Source: Roseiarcus sp963820095 (GTDB lineage Bacteria > Pseudomonadota > Alphaproteobacteria > Rhizobiales > Beijerinckiaceae). From it: 64,000 nucleotides of DNA. Shown here one piece after another: positions 18,503-28,290 of the stretch (the stretch's first letter is position 1; every line of letters begins with the position of its first letter). Made by a program: the position numbers and the translations under genes. The stretch is from assembly GCA_963820095.1 (NCBI GenBank), contig CAWFZA010000008.1:248001-312000 (forward strand), given 5' to 3'. The notes under the pieces are model-generated. The model ran no database searches. It was given only the letters and a program-made list of their open reading frames with translations, and had not been told where the DNA came from.

Positions 18503-21500
18503 GGCGCTTCTGTCGCCAGAGCCGCATGAGAAGAGCCCATGCCGAGACGCTCGCCGAGCCGCTCGAAGAAGAGATAGATGACCGGGGTCGTATAGAGGGT
18601 CAGCACCTGGCTGAAGGCGAGACCGCCGACGATCGCCAGTCCCAGCGGACGGCGAAGCTCGGAGCCTACGCCAGTTCCCAGCATCAAGGGCAGGGCGCCG
18701 AAGATCGCCGCCACCGTCGTCATCAGGATCGGCCGCAGGCGCAAGAGACAAGCCTGATAGATCGCTTCGCGCGCCGGCAGACCCTGCTGGCGCTGCGCGT
18801 CGAGCGCGAAGTCGATCATCATGATCGCGTTCTTCTTCACGATGCCGATGAGAAGCACGATGCCGATCACGCCAATGATGTCGAGGCCCGCGCCTGCGGC
18901 ATTGAGCGTCAGCAGCGCGCCGATGCCGGCGGACGGAAGCGTGGTCAGAATCGTGATCGGGTGGATGAAGCTTTCGTAGAGCACTCCAAGCACGATATAC
19001 ATCGCGGCAATCGCCGCGATGAGCAGAAACACCTCGTTCGACAACGCCGACTGGAACGCCTGCGCCGCGCCCTGGAAGCTGACGGCGAAACTCGGCGGCA
19101 GATCAATCTCTTTGAGCGCCTGGCCGATCGCATCGACCGCCTCGCCGAGCGAGGCTCCAGGCGCGAGGTTGAACGAGATCGTGGTCACCGGAAACTGCTT
19201 TAGGTGCGAGATCTGCAGGGGCGAGGTCTTGACGGTGTAATCGGCGACCGATCCGAGCGGCGTCTGCCCGGTGGTCGTGGCTGCCGACGGCAGGTAGATC
19301 GAATCGAGCGATTTCAGCGAGCGCGCCATCGCCGGATCGATGTCGATGATGACGCGGTATTGATTGCTCTGGGTGAAGATGGTCGAGATGATCCGCTGGC
19401 CATAGGCGTCGTAGAGCGCATTGTCGATGATGGCGGGGGTGATGCCGAACCGGGCGGCGTTGGCGCGGTCGAGATCGACGATCACCGAGCGGCCGTCCGG
19501 CTGCAGATCGCTGGCCACGTCGACGATCGCCGGAATTCGGCTCAAGCGCTGGAGCAACTTGGGCGTCCAGGTCTCGAGCGTCTTGAGATCCTGGTTCTCG
19601 AGGGTGAACTGATATTGGGTCGCGCTGACAGCCGTGTCGATGGACAGGTCCTGCACCGGCTGCATGAACAGCGATATGCCGGGAACATTGGCGGTTTCCT
19701 GTTGGATCCGGCGGATGATCTCGCTCGCCGTCGCCGTGCGCTTTGCATGGGGCTTCAGGTTGATGAGGAAGCGGCCGGAGTTGAGCGTGACGTTCGAGCC
19801 GTCGACGCCGATGAACGACGACAGGCTTTGGACGTCCGGATCGGTCAGGATCACTTTCGCGAGCGCCTGTTGATGGTCCGCCATCTGGTCAAATGAAATC
19901 GCCTCCGCCGCCTGGGTCACGCCTTGGATGACGCCGGTGTCCTGGATCGGAAAGAAGCCCTTCGGGATCGCCACGTAGAGATACCCGGTCAGCAGGAACG
20001 TCCCGAGCGCGACCAGGAGCATGAAGCCTTGATGATTGAGCGCGATCCGCAGCGTCGCGGCGTAGAAGCGAGTGAGCGCCTGGAAGAATCGTCCCCCGCT
20101 CGCCTCGCCGCCACGACCGCGCGGGCGCAGAAGCTTGGCGCATAGCATCGGAACCAGGGTGAGCGAGACAACCGCGGAAAGGATGATGGCCGCGGCAAGC
20201 GTGATCGCGAACTCGTGGAACAGCCGCCCGACGACGTCGCCCATGAACAGGAGCGGGATCAGAACCGCGATCAGCGACACGGTGAGAGAGATGATGGTGA
20301 AGCCGATCTGCGCCGAACCCTTCATCGCCGCGTCGTAGGGACTGTCGCCTTGCTCGAGAAAGCGCGCGATGTTTTCGATCACCACGATCGCGTCGTCGAC
20401 GACGAACCCGGTCGCGACGGTCAGCGCCATCAGCGACAGATTGTCGAGGCTGAATCCGGCCTCATACATGATCGCGAGCGCCCCGATCAGCGATAGCGGC
20501 ACCGACAGGCTCGGAATGATGGTCGCGGGGATGTTGCGCAGGAAAAGGAAAATGACCATCACGACCAGGCCGACCGCGAGCGTCAGCTCGAATTCCACGT
20601 CTTCGACGGAAGCGCGGATGGTGGTGGTGCGATCGGTCAGAGGCTTCAGCGTGATTGCGGCCGGCAACGAGTCGCGCAGCGTCGGCAACAGCGCCTTGAC
20701 GCTATCGACGACCTTGATGACGTTGGCGCCAGGCTGACGCTGGATATTGACGATCAGCGCAGGCGTCGTGTTCATCCACGCTTTCAGACGACCGTTCTCG
20801 GGCCCGAGTTCAACATTGGCGACATCGGAGAGCCTGACCGGAGCGCCGTTGCGGTAGGCGATGATCGACTTCGCGTAATCGTTCGGGTCACGGATCTGAT
20901 CGTTGGCGTTGATCGCCGAGGCTTGCGCCGGTCCGTCAAAATTTCCCTTGGGCGTGTTGACGTTGAGATTGGCGATCGTCGTGCGCAGATCATCGAGATT
21001 GACGCCCAAGGAGGAAAGGGCGAGCGGGTTGACGTGGATGCGCACGGCAGGCCGCTGTCCGCCGGAGATCGAGACCAGTCCAACGCCGGGGAGCTGCGAC
21101 AATTTCGGCACAAGGCGCGTCTCGATGATGTCTTCGACCTCGGTGAGCTTCATCGAGTTCTGAAGCGACGCCGAGCGTCAGGATCGGCGCGTCGGCCGGA
21201 TTGACCTTGGCGTAGATGGGCGGCGCCGGCAGATCGGCGGGCAGAAGATTGCCGGCGGCGTTGATCGCTTGCTGAACCTCCTGCTCGGCAATGTCGAGGC
21301 CGATGTCGAGGCCGAACCGCAGGGTGATGATCGAGGCGCCGGCGGAGCTTTGCGACATCATCTGGCTGAGACTGGCCATTTGGCCGAACTGCCGCTCGAG
21401 CGGCGCCGTCACCGCCGAAGTCATCACCTCCGGGCTCGCGCCTGGATAAAAGGTCTGGACCTGGATCGTCGGGTAGTCGACCTCAGGCAAAGCCGAGAGC

Positions 21501-21598
21501 GGCAGGAAACGAAAGGCCATCACGCCGACGAGCAGAATCGCGATCATCAGAAGACTGGTCGCGACCGGCCGATCGATGAAGATGCGGGACGGGTTCAC
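18499..21598 (-). CDS. mdtB: RND multidrug efflux permease, MdtB/MuxB-like; one frame break
   Basis: About 1,032 residues after repair. The likely start is GTG at 21598 ('NPSRIFIDRPVATSLLM'). The N-terminal part ends with 'YAKVNPADAPILTLGV' and the rest resumes at 'MKLTEVEDIIETRLVPKL'. The break near 21160 is repaired by removing one base within 'TTCAGAAC' (probably TTCGAAC). The TM4 signature 'GFVVDDAIVVIENI' and the second-half 'GIVKKNAIMMIDFAL' are present. It is the MdtB-type partner of the downstream mdtC-like subunit, and the two halves show the usual internal RND duplication. It lies between the adaptor gene and mdtC in the standard mdtA-B-C order. Confidence 0.87.
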
Positions 21599-21623
21599 CG
21601 CTCCGCCCTGAGGCGCCGAAGCA

Positions 21624-23097
21624 TCATCGCGACTGGCCCTGGGGCGGCGGGCTTCCTGGCTGAGCGCCTGAAGACGGGCGGCCTGAAGGCGCGGCGCCGG
21701 GGGTCGCCTCCTCTCGCGCCGGCTCGTGAGAAGTCGCAGGCTCCGGATTGGTCTCAGCGGCGCCCGACTGGTCGCGCCGGCGGTGATGATGCTGCCCGGC
21801 GCCGTTGGCTGATCCGTCGCCGTCCGACCCCGGACCCGCTCCGGCCTGCCCGCTCCCCGCGGCGCCAGGGTCAACCACCTTCACCTTCGCGCCGTCGCGC
21901 AGTCGGTCGACGCCGTCGATCACCACCTTGTCGCCCGCGCTCAGCCCGGTAGTGATAACGGTGTGCTTGCCGTCGGTCGGCCCGATGACCACGTCGCGTT
22001 TGGAGACCGTCGCATCGTCGTTGAGGAGGTAGACAAAATTGCCCGACGCGCCGAGCTGAATCGCCGGGTTGGGCGCCAGCGTCACGCCGCGTCATCGTGT
22101 CGACCAGCAGACGAACGTTGACGAACTGATTCGGGAACAGGACGCCGTTGGGATTGTCGAACGTCGACCGCATCTTGATGGTGCCGGTGGTGACGTCGAT
22201 CTGGCTGTCAAAGGTGGTGAGCGTTCCGGTCGCCAGCGCATGGACATTGTCCCGGTCGAGCACGGTGACCGGAAGCTTGGCGCCCGTTTTGAGCCGCGCC
22301 GAAATGCGCGGCAAATTGCTTTCGGGCGTGGTGAACACGACGCTGATCGGATCGATCTGGGTGATGACGACGATGCCGTTGGCGTCGGAGGGCTGGAGGT
22401 AATTTCCGGGATCGACGAGCCTCAATCCGACCCTGCCGGTGATCGGTGAGACGATGTGGGTATAGCCGACGTTGAGTTCGGCCGTCTTGACCGTCCCTTG
22501 GTCGGCGGCGATCGCCGCCTTGTCCTGGGCGACCAGCGCAATCTGGTCGGTGACCTGCTGCTGGGCGATCGAATCCTGCTTGGCGAGCTGCTGATAGCGG
22601 GCGAGGTCGCCCTGCGCCTGGGCTAGCAGAGCCTGGTCCTTGGCCAATTGCCCTTGCGCTTGAGCCAGCGCCGCCTCGTAGGGACGCGGATCGATCTGGG
22701 CGATAAAATCGCCCTGCTTGACCGTCTGGCCTTCGGTGAAGCCGACGCTCTGCAGAGTTCCGGCGATCTGGGTGCGGATGGTCACGGTCTCGAACGGCGT
22801 CACCGTTCCCAGGGCGTCGATGGTGAGGGGCATCTCGCCGGTTATGACCGGCGCCACGCGGACGGTTTGCGGCGGCTGCGCGCGGCGCTCGCCGGAGGCC
22901 TCCTCGTGGTTGGCGGATGGGGCGGCGTTCTCGTACTTTTTCCATGCGAAGGCTGCCGCGGCGGCCAGCGCCGCAACGATCGCAATCCACAATAGCCAGT
23001 TCCGGCGGCGGCGCGGCGGCGCCTCCACAGGCGGCTGGTCTAGGGGCGCCGGCGCCGAGCGCTGCGTGACTTCGTCTGGTCTAAAAGCCTCGTTCAT
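21624..23097 (-). CDS. mdtA: RND efflux periplasmic adaptor, MdtA-like; one frame break
   Basis: About 490 residues after repair. It has an N-terminal membrane anchor ('WLLWIAIVAALAAAAAFAW') and the lipoyl/hairpin adaptor body: 'VTPFETVTIRTQIAGTLQ', 'GDFIAQIDPRPYEAALAQAQ', a coiled-coil hairpin and 'TGRVGLRLVDPGNYLQ'. The frame breaks near 22088, just before 'TLAPNPAIQLG'. The C-terminal ~60 residues are Gly/Ser/Pro-rich and low-complexity, longer than in E. coli MdtA. The adaptor bridges the MdtBC pump to an outer-membrane channel. Start choice is uncertain: ATG 23097 is taken, and a GTG 11 codons upstream is possible. It is the first gene of the operon and divergent from tRNA-Gly. Confidence 0.85.
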
Positions 23098-23274
23098 CGC
23101 AACGCTCGCATTGTGCGCCACGCTTGGCACGGACGAATCGTTGGTTCAAATCAACCTCGCGTGCGCGGACCGTTCCGATTTGGGTATCGTTTGCGCCGGG
23201 GTGTAGACCGGAGGGTGTTGCATTCTCGTTACCATTGCGTCATAAGCGCGGCCAGCGGCGTCGCCGTGACGGAT

Positions 23275-23349
23275 GCGGGTGTAGCTCAGGGGTAGAGCAC
23301 AACCTTGCCAAGGTTGGGGTCGAGGGTTCGAATCCCTTCGCCCGCTCCA
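23275..23349 (+). tRNA. tRNA-Gly (anticodon GCC)
   Basis: A complete cloverleaf. The acceptor stem GCGGGTG pairs with CGCCCGC (one G-T). The D arm is GCTC-AGGGGTA-GAGC. The anticodon stem CAACC/GGTTG carries loop TTGCCAA with anticodon GCC at 23307-23309. The T arm is GAGGG-TTCGAAT-CCCTT. The discriminator base is T and the 3' CCA is encoded (23347-23349). It reads glycine codons GGC and GGU. Confidence 0.96.
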
Positions 23350-23380
23350 AATTTCCTCAAGAAAAGCAAAACGTTGACAG

Positions 23381-23401
23381 CGGTCCGTTAGGACCGTTTT
23401 T
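23381..23401 (+). terminator. Rho-independent terminator after tRNA-Gly
   Basis: Stem CGGTCC / GGACCG with a GTTA loop, followed directly by TTTTT, 32 bp after the tRNA CCA end. A textbook intrinsic terminator for the tRNA transcript. Confidence 0.85.
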
Positions 23402-23449
23402 GCTTCCCCGGGCGTTTCCCCGGCGCCATCTGCGGGACGGATGCGAAGC

Positions 23450-23614
23450 TCATCGTTCAGCGCTCCCGCCCGCTAGGCGCATCGGCAGAACGAGCCGCAG
23501 CGAGTCCGGCAATCGCACGAATCCGTGCGCCGCGTAGAAACCGGCTGCCGCCTCGTCTGGCGCATCGACGATCACCATCGAGGAGCCGACCGTGCTGGCG
23601 CTCTCGAAGGCCCG
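23450..23614 (-). pseudogene. GNAT N-acetyltransferase C-terminal remnant
   Basis: The minus strand reads an open 54-codon stretch ending in TGA at 23450. It contains 'VGSSMVIVDAPDEAAAGFYAAHGF' (in two conserved blocks) and 'LRLVLPMR', the last beta strands of small GNAT acetyltransferases of the TacT-like toxin type ('A..FY..fGF', then 'LflpM'). A TAA lies in frame immediately upstream (23615-23617), and no acetyl-CoA-binding 'RxxGxG' part or partner antitoxin gene is found. It is therefore a truncated relic left beside the tRNA gene. Confidence 0.55.
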
Positions 23615-23720
23615 TTAAAGCCGAATTGTCGAGCAACGACGAGCTTGCGTCCGTGCCCGTCATCAAGGATGTGCGGCAGGCGAGTTGGGCTGCGCTGGGG
23701 ACCGCCTTTTCGCGCCCACT

Positions 23721-24698
23721 CTAGTTCACAGTCGCCGCAGGCCGTCGAGCGGCGGTGGGCGCGTCCTCAAAGCCGACTGCGCGCTCGACGACATAGAGCG
23801 GCCGGCCCTTCGCCTCGGCATAGATGCGCCCGACATAAAGCCCGACGACCCCGGTCATCAGCATGTTGGCGCCGCCAAGCGCGGCGATGACCACGATCGT
23901 CGAGCTCCAGCCGCGCTCGAGGCTCGGGTCGCTGAGCGCCCACCGGACGATCACGCTCAACCCATAGACGAAGGCAAGCGCCGACACCCCGCCGCCGGCC
24001 CACAGCGCAAGGCGAAGCGGCGCGTCGGAGAACGAGATGACGCCGTTCACCGCGAGGCGCGCCATCTTGCTGAGCGAGTATTTGCTTCTCCCCGCGGCCC
24101 GGGGCGGGCGATCGAAAGTCACCGTTCCCTGGCGGAAGCCGATCCAGGCGAACATGCCGCGCACGAACCGGTCGCGCTCCGGCATGGCGAGAAAACAGTC
24201 GAGCGCCCGGCGATCGACCAGTCGGAAATCGCCGGCATTGCGCGCCATCGGCACGTCGCCGAGCCGCCCGATCAGGCGGTAGAAGAGATGCGCCGTCGCC
24301 CGCTTGAAGCGGCTTTCGCCCTGGCGCGAGGCGCGCTCGGCTGAGACGACATCGTAGCCTTCCTTCCATTTGGCGATCATCTCCAAGACAACCTCGGGCG
24401 GATCCTGCAGATCCGCGTCCATCACGATGACCGCGCGGCCAGCGGCGTAATCGAGCCCGACGGTGATCGCGATTTGATGGCCGAAATTGCGCGACAGCTT
24501 GATCAGCCGGTAGCGCTTGTCGGCGCGCGCCTTGGCCTCGATGACGATCGCGCTCGTGTCGCTCGAGCCATCATCGACGACAATCACCTCGGCCTCGGCG
24601 TCGATCGCCTCGAGCAAGGCGTCGAGCCGCCTCAGCAGGACCGGGATGACGGTTTCCTCATTGAAGATCGGCACGACGAGGGAATAGGTCGGCGGCAT
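23721..24698 (-). CDS. GT2 family glycosyltransferase (DPM1/GtrB-like)
   Basis: A 325-residue protein, starting at the ATG at 24698; a TTG 16 codons upstream is less likely. The N-terminal GT-A domain begins 'YSLVVPIFNEE', with 'VIVVDDGSSD', the nucleotide-sugar/metal motif 'VIMDADLQDPPE', and 'RNAGDFRLVDRRALD'. Two C-terminal transmembrane helices follow (~residues 230-255 and 265-290). This layout is that of polyprenyl-phosphate glycosyltransferases (GtrB, DPM1, ArnC-like), which load a sugar onto undecaprenyl phosphate at the inner membrane. No flippase or second transferase lies nearby, so the acceptor pathway is unknown. Confidence 0.87.
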   Translation of the reverse strand: MPPTYSLVVPIFNEETVIPVLLRRLDALLEAIDAEAEVIVVDDGSSDTSAIVIEAKARADKRYRLIKLSRNFGHQIAITVGLDYAAGRAVIVMDADLQDPPEVVLEMIAKWKEGYDVVSAERASRQGESRFKRATAHLFYRLIGRLGDVPMARNAGDFRLVDRRALDCFLAMPERDRFVRGMFAWIGFRQGTVTFDRPPRAAGRSKYSLSKMARLAVNGVISFSDAPLRLALWAGGGVSALAFVYGLSVIVRWALSDPSLERGWSSTIVVIAALGGANMLMTGVVGLYVGRIYAEAKGRPLYVVERAVGFEDAPTAARRPAATVN

Positions 24699-24857
24699 GG
24701 GCGCGCGGGCCTTTTTGCGAGCGAAAGTCCAGACACTGTCCGGCAAAGGCCTAAAGAAAGGCTTTGCGGCGCGCGGGGCGGCGAGCCGCTACTCCGTCGG
24801 GGCTTTGTCTGATAGGAGGGTTAAAACGCGTTAACCGACATTTGCCGGAGTTAAGTC

Positions 24858-25715
24858 ATGGAATACGACAACATGCCGTCTTCCTCGAATATCGAAGATC
24901 GGCGCGGGCAGCGCGGCGGAGCGGTTGGGGCGGGCGGGCTCGGCCTCGGCGCCATCGTCGTCATTTTCGCCATCAGCTATTTCACCGGCATTTCGCCCCA
25001 GGTGCTTATCAGCGGGGCCGAAATGGTGGGGGTCGGACAACAGAGCGCGCCGCCGCAGACGGCGCCGGTCGATCCAAACGATCCGACGCGCAAGTTTCTC
25101 GCCAAGGTGGTCGGCGGCACGGAGGCGGTGTGGTCGGAGGTGTTGCCGGCGCAGACCGGCGTCCAGTATCAGCCCGCGACGCTGGTCATCTATGACGGCG
25201 CCACGCGCTCGGGCTGCGGCGGCGCGCAGGCCGCGATGGGGCCGTTCTACTGCCCGATCGACAAGAAGGTCTATCTCGACACGTCATTCTTCCGCGATAT
25301 GAAAACCAAGTACGGCGGCGGCGGCGACTTCGCCTATGCCTATGTCGTGGCGCACGAGATCGGCCATCACGTGCAGGACCTGCTCGGCATTCTGGACAAG
25401 GCCGACACTTACAAGCAGCAGGTGAGCCAGACCCAGGCCAACGCCGTTTCGGTGCGGATCGAACTGCAGGCCGATTGCTTCGCCGGCGTATGGGCGAACC
25501 ACGCCAACGACAAGTGGAAGATCCTCCAGCCGGGCGACATCGAGAAGGCGCTGGCGACGGCGCAAGCGATCGGCGACGACCGGCTGCAGACGGCCACCCG
25601 CGGCTACGCGGTCCCCGACAGCTTCACCCACGGCTCCTCGGCGCAGCGCCAGAAGTGGCTGACGACGGGCCTGAAGAGCGGCAACATCAACGACTGCAAC
25701 ACCTTCTCGAACTGA
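24858..25715 (+). CDS. Neutral zinc metallopeptidase (YpfJ family)
   Basis: A 285-residue membrane-anchored protein. It has a cytoplasmic N-terminus with 'SSNIEDRRGQRGG', a transmembrane helix (~residues 24-44) and a soluble domain with the zinc motif HEIGHH at 166-171. A downstream 'ELQADCFAGVWAN' supplies the third ligand. The conserved 'SGCGGAQAAMGPFYCP' is also present, with Cys residues that may form a disulfide. The family (PF04228, 'putative neutral zinc metallopeptidase') is widespread, but its substrate is not known. The gene is complete and divergent from the glycosyltransferase. Confidence 0.9.
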   Translation: MEYDNMPSSSNIEDRRGQRGGAVGAGGLGLGAIVVIFAISYFTGISPQVLISGAEMVGVGQQSAPPQTAPVDPNDPTRKFLAKVVGGTEAVWSEVLPAQTGVQYQPATLVIYDGATRSGCGGAQAAMGPFYCPIDKKVYLDTSFFRDMKTKYGGGGDFAYAYVVAHEIGHHVQDLLGILDKADTYKQQVSQTQANAVSVRIELQADCFAGVWANHANDKWKILQPGDIEKALATAQAIGDDRLQTATRGYAVPDSFTHGSSAQRQKWLTTGLKSGNINDCNTFSN

Positions 25716-25756
25716 CGGCTCATCTTCAATAGCAGCCAGACGGGCATCTTTTTTAG

Positions 25757-25945
25757 ATGAAATCAATCCTCTCGATTGTATTGGTGATGGGACTGCTGTT
25801 TGGGACGGACGCACATGCGCTGGCGGCATGGACATGCGGCTGTGGCTGTGGCTGTTGCGCAGACGGCAACTGCTGCGAGGCAGACGGCAACTGCTATAAA
25901 TACGTGAATCGGTTGGGCTACATACTGACAAAACAGGCAAAATGA
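25757..25945 (+). CDS. Small exported cysteine-rich peptide
   Basis: A 62-residue ORF with a convincing signal peptide: Lys at position 2, then a hydrophobic core 'ILSIVLVMGLLFG', then 'AHALA'. The mature part of about 37 residues has eight cysteines within 20 residues, arranged as CGCGCGCC followed by two copies of 'ADGNC'. The two copies correspond to a nearly exact 15-16-bp direct repeat in the DNA (around 25858-25895). Codon usage is more A/T-rich than that of its neighbours. It lies 41 bp downstream of the metallopeptidase on the same strand, and no strong ribosome-binding site is visible. I recognise no family. A metal-binding or disulfide-rich envelope peptide is a reasonable guess, but only a guess. 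Confidence 0.5.
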   Translation: MKSILSIVLVMGLLFGTDAHALAAWTCGCGCGCCADGNCCEADGNCYKYVNRLGYILTKQAK

Positions 25946-26439
25946 ACCGGCGATCTTCTAGGTGACCGAAAATATCGTACGGAACAATGCACTGCAGTCT
26001 TTCATTACATTTGCTTCAGCCCGCCAGCATTGTTGCGGACTGTGTTTCTGATGGGGTTATGGGAAGGCCGACCCGAAAGCCTCACTGATCGCGTGCGTCG
26101 CGCTCGTTTTCGCCCGTTGCCCGCGCACCCGCGCGCCGCTTCTTGGCGGCCATCTGATCTCGGAGGGATGAAACGCCGGACGCGCCGGTCGCCTGTTTGG
26201 CGAGCGTCCTCCGGGTCGCCTGAAGCCCGTCGCTCATCCATGTGGCAAAACGGCGTCACCCCGTTTCTCGCTGTCGAGATGGGCCATCGCCGGGGCCGGA
26301 TAGCGCTCGCCTTGGCGGCGCCATGCGAGCGTCGCCTCGCTTCGGTGAATGACGTCGGCGCACGGCCTTGACGCAGTGTAGGCTGGGCCTATGCTCTTGT
26401 TCATGATTTGTTCCAACCTCCCCTTTATGGAACAGCGCC
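25946..26439. other. Intergenic region without a supported gene
   Basis: About 490 bases. Short frames on the minus strand ('RYPAPAMAHLDSEKR' near 26280, and a 50-codon basic stretch at 26080-26250) have no clear family. They could be debris of a larger gene. No RNA, repeat or promoter was recognised beyond what the radical SAM gene must use. Confidence 0.35.
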
Positions 26440-27591
26440 ATGAACCCGACCCAGGCCCGCTCTTTCCCCATTGACCCGCGCCACCGCCCGGAGGCGATCG
26501 CCGAACGAATTCTGCCCGCCGAGCTCAGGCGCGGCCGCGGCGCCGCGACCAACGCTGACTGGCCGATTCGAGCTCGAGAAGCGCGAGGATTTCGACGACG
26601 GGTGGACGCGAGCGGAGGCGCCTGAGCCGCTCGCGACGGAAGTCACCTGGGAGAAACCCAAAGCGATCATCACCCGCAACGAATCGCCCGACATCGGATT
26701 CGACCGGTCGATCAACCCCTATCGGGGCTGCGAGCATGGCTGCTTCTACTGCTACGCGCGGCCAACCCACGCCTATATGGGGCTTTCGGCCGGGCTCGAT
26801 TTCGAAACCCGCCTGTTCGCCAAGGAGCGCGCCGCCGAGCTTCTGGAGCGCGAGCTGGCCTCGCCCAAATATCAGCCCGGCGCCGATCGCTTTCGGCGCC
26901 AACACCGACCCCTATCAGCCGATCGAGCGGCAATATCGCATCACCCGGTCGCTGATCGAGACGCTGGCGAAGGCCCGCCACCCGCTCTCCATCGTCACCA
27001 AATCGAATCTGATTCTGCGCGATCTCGACCTTTTGGCGCCGATGGCGCGCGACGGTCTGGTCAAGGTCTTTGTCTCGGTGACGACGCTCGACCGCACGCT
27101 CGCGCGCCGGATGGAGCCGCGCGCGCCGACGCCCGCAGAAGCGGCTCGAGGCGATCGAGGCGCTCAACGACGCCGGCGTGCCGGCCGGCGTGATGGCCGC
27201 GCCCGTCATTCCGGCGATCAACGACGAGGAACTGGAGACGATCCTGACCCGCGCCTATGCCGCCGGCGCGCGCGAAGGGGCCTACGTCGTGCTGAGGCTG
27301 CCTGGCGAATTGCGCGACATGTTCCGCGAATGGCTGCAGGTCAACTATCCCGACCGGCTCAAGCGCGCGGTTTCGCTCATGCAGTCGATGCGCGAGGGCA
27401 AGGACTATGAGGCCCAGTGGGGCCGGCGGATGGCGGGCTCGGGCCCCTATGCCTGGATGATCGGGCGCCGGTTCGAGATGACGGCGCGGCGCCTTGGCTA
27501 TAGCGAGACGTCGCGCGCGCTGCGCACCGACCTCTTCCGCAAGCCGATCCCGGCGGCGAGCGACGCTGGCGCGCAGCTCAGCCTGTTCTGA
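26440..27591 (+). CDS. PA0069 family radical SAM protein; three frame breaks
   Basis: About 380 residues after repair, starting at ATG 26440. In order: 'RGRGAATN', 'GRFELEKREDFDDGW', 'KAIITRNESPDIGFDRSINPYRGCEHGC' (quoted as consecutive blocks), with the radical SAM cluster C-x3-C-x2-C in 'CEHGCFYC', then 'FGANTDPYQPIE', 'TKSNLILRDLDLL', 'VSVTTLD', 'MAAPVIPAINDEE' and 'WGRRMAGSGPYA'. These are all hallmarks of the PA0069/spore-photoproduct-lyase-like branch, which binds a 4Fe-4S cluster and generates the 5'-deoxyadenosyl radical. The substrate is unknown. Frame breaks lie near 26555, 26888 and 27139; each is a single extra base. The gene stands alone. Confidence 0.85.
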
Positions 27592-27718
27592 ACGGATGCC
27601 GTCAGCGCGGCGACTTGAAACCGCGCTCGTTGAGCGCGGCGGACGCGGTCAGCGACCGCGTCTACAAAGCGGCGACACGGTCCAAGGGCGTGCAGAAGGA
27701 CGCTCCTCTTTCAACAAA

Positions 27719-28173
27719 CTATGGAGGCTCGGGGCGATCGCGAGCGGAAATCCGGCGATGGCCGCTTTCGTCCCGGTTCGCGGGGTGGATCTGCACCCGT
27801 GCAGTCCGTGTCCCATGCGGTAGGGGGCGCAGCGAGAGCATTGGCCTGGCGCTCGCAGGCGGGTTCGTCGCGGTTCGCCGGGCGCGCCGCTCAGCGTCAG
27901 TCCGTGTCTCAGCGGAAGCGGCGGAGCGGGGCATCCGGCCTGGCGCTCGCGGGCTCGGGTGGCCAGGAGCTCGCCGCGGATCGCGGTCGAGCGGCAACGC
28001 GGAGGCGTCGCTCAGATCGCAGCGGGTGAGACCGATGTCGGCGAGCTCGCGACAGTCCATTTGCCCGAGCGCCCGAAGGGTCGCGCGAGCGGCGGCGACG
28101 CGGAACGGCCAGTTCGCCGCTCGGCTCGCGCCAGCCCAGACTGACTGGAATACACGGCTTTCGATGGTAACAT
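27719..28173 (-). CDS. DUF1127 domain-containing protein; frame breaks, 3' end uncertain
   Basis: The ATG at 28173 has an upstream GGAAAGGA. Translation starts 'MLPSKAVYSSQSGLARAERR'. After a frame change near 28100 it continues 'ATLRALGQMDCRELADIGLTRCDLSDASALPL'. The stretch 'crELaDIGLtR.Dl' is the DUF1127 signature. A second change near 27980 would give 'ELLATRARERQAG'. DUF1127 proteins are small Arg-rich proteins, some of which affect RNA, phosphate and carbon metabolism. The gene is divergent from the MocR regulator across an operator-containing gap. The given left end is only the last stop in one frame; the real protein is probably nearer 80-110 residues. The DNA at 27800-27960 is an imperfect direct repeat, described separately. 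Confidence 0.45.
27800..27960. repeat. Imperfect ~60-bp direct repeat
   Basis: Two copies, at about 27800-27866 and 27898-27960. Each starts with 'cagtccgtgtc', ends with 'ggcctggcgctcgc', and is similar in between. They lie downstream of or within the end of the DUF1127 gene and may be intergenic in origin. Confidence 0.45.
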
Positions 28174-28235
28174 TGGATTCGTCCTTTCCTCGCCCAGCAT
28201 CCGGCGCGAGGGCTTGCGGCGCCAGAGACAGTTCA

Positions 28236-28278
28236 GTACAGTGGCACCAAACTGTACCAATCCACTGGCTGTACAGTT
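28236..28278. promoter_or_regulatory. Probable MocR operator: three GTACAGT/ACTGTAC sites
   Basis: GTACAGT at 28236-28242, ACTGTAC at 28251-28257 and GTACAGT at 28271-28277. The last two form an inverted repeat (AACTGTAC...GTACAGTT, 28250-28278), and the two GTACAGT copies are direct repeats 35 bp apart. The cluster lies between the divergent DUF1127 gene and the MocR regulator. Direct plus inverted half-sites in the divergent spacer are characteristic of MocR/PdxR-type regulators. Confidence 0.6.
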
Positions 28279-28290
28279 CGAGCGATATTC

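Noticed and set aside
26080..26400. Photolyase-like phrase 'RYPAPAMAHLDSEKR' on the minus strand
   Set aside because: Too short and lacking any flanking conserved helices; could not be supported as a photolyase remnant.
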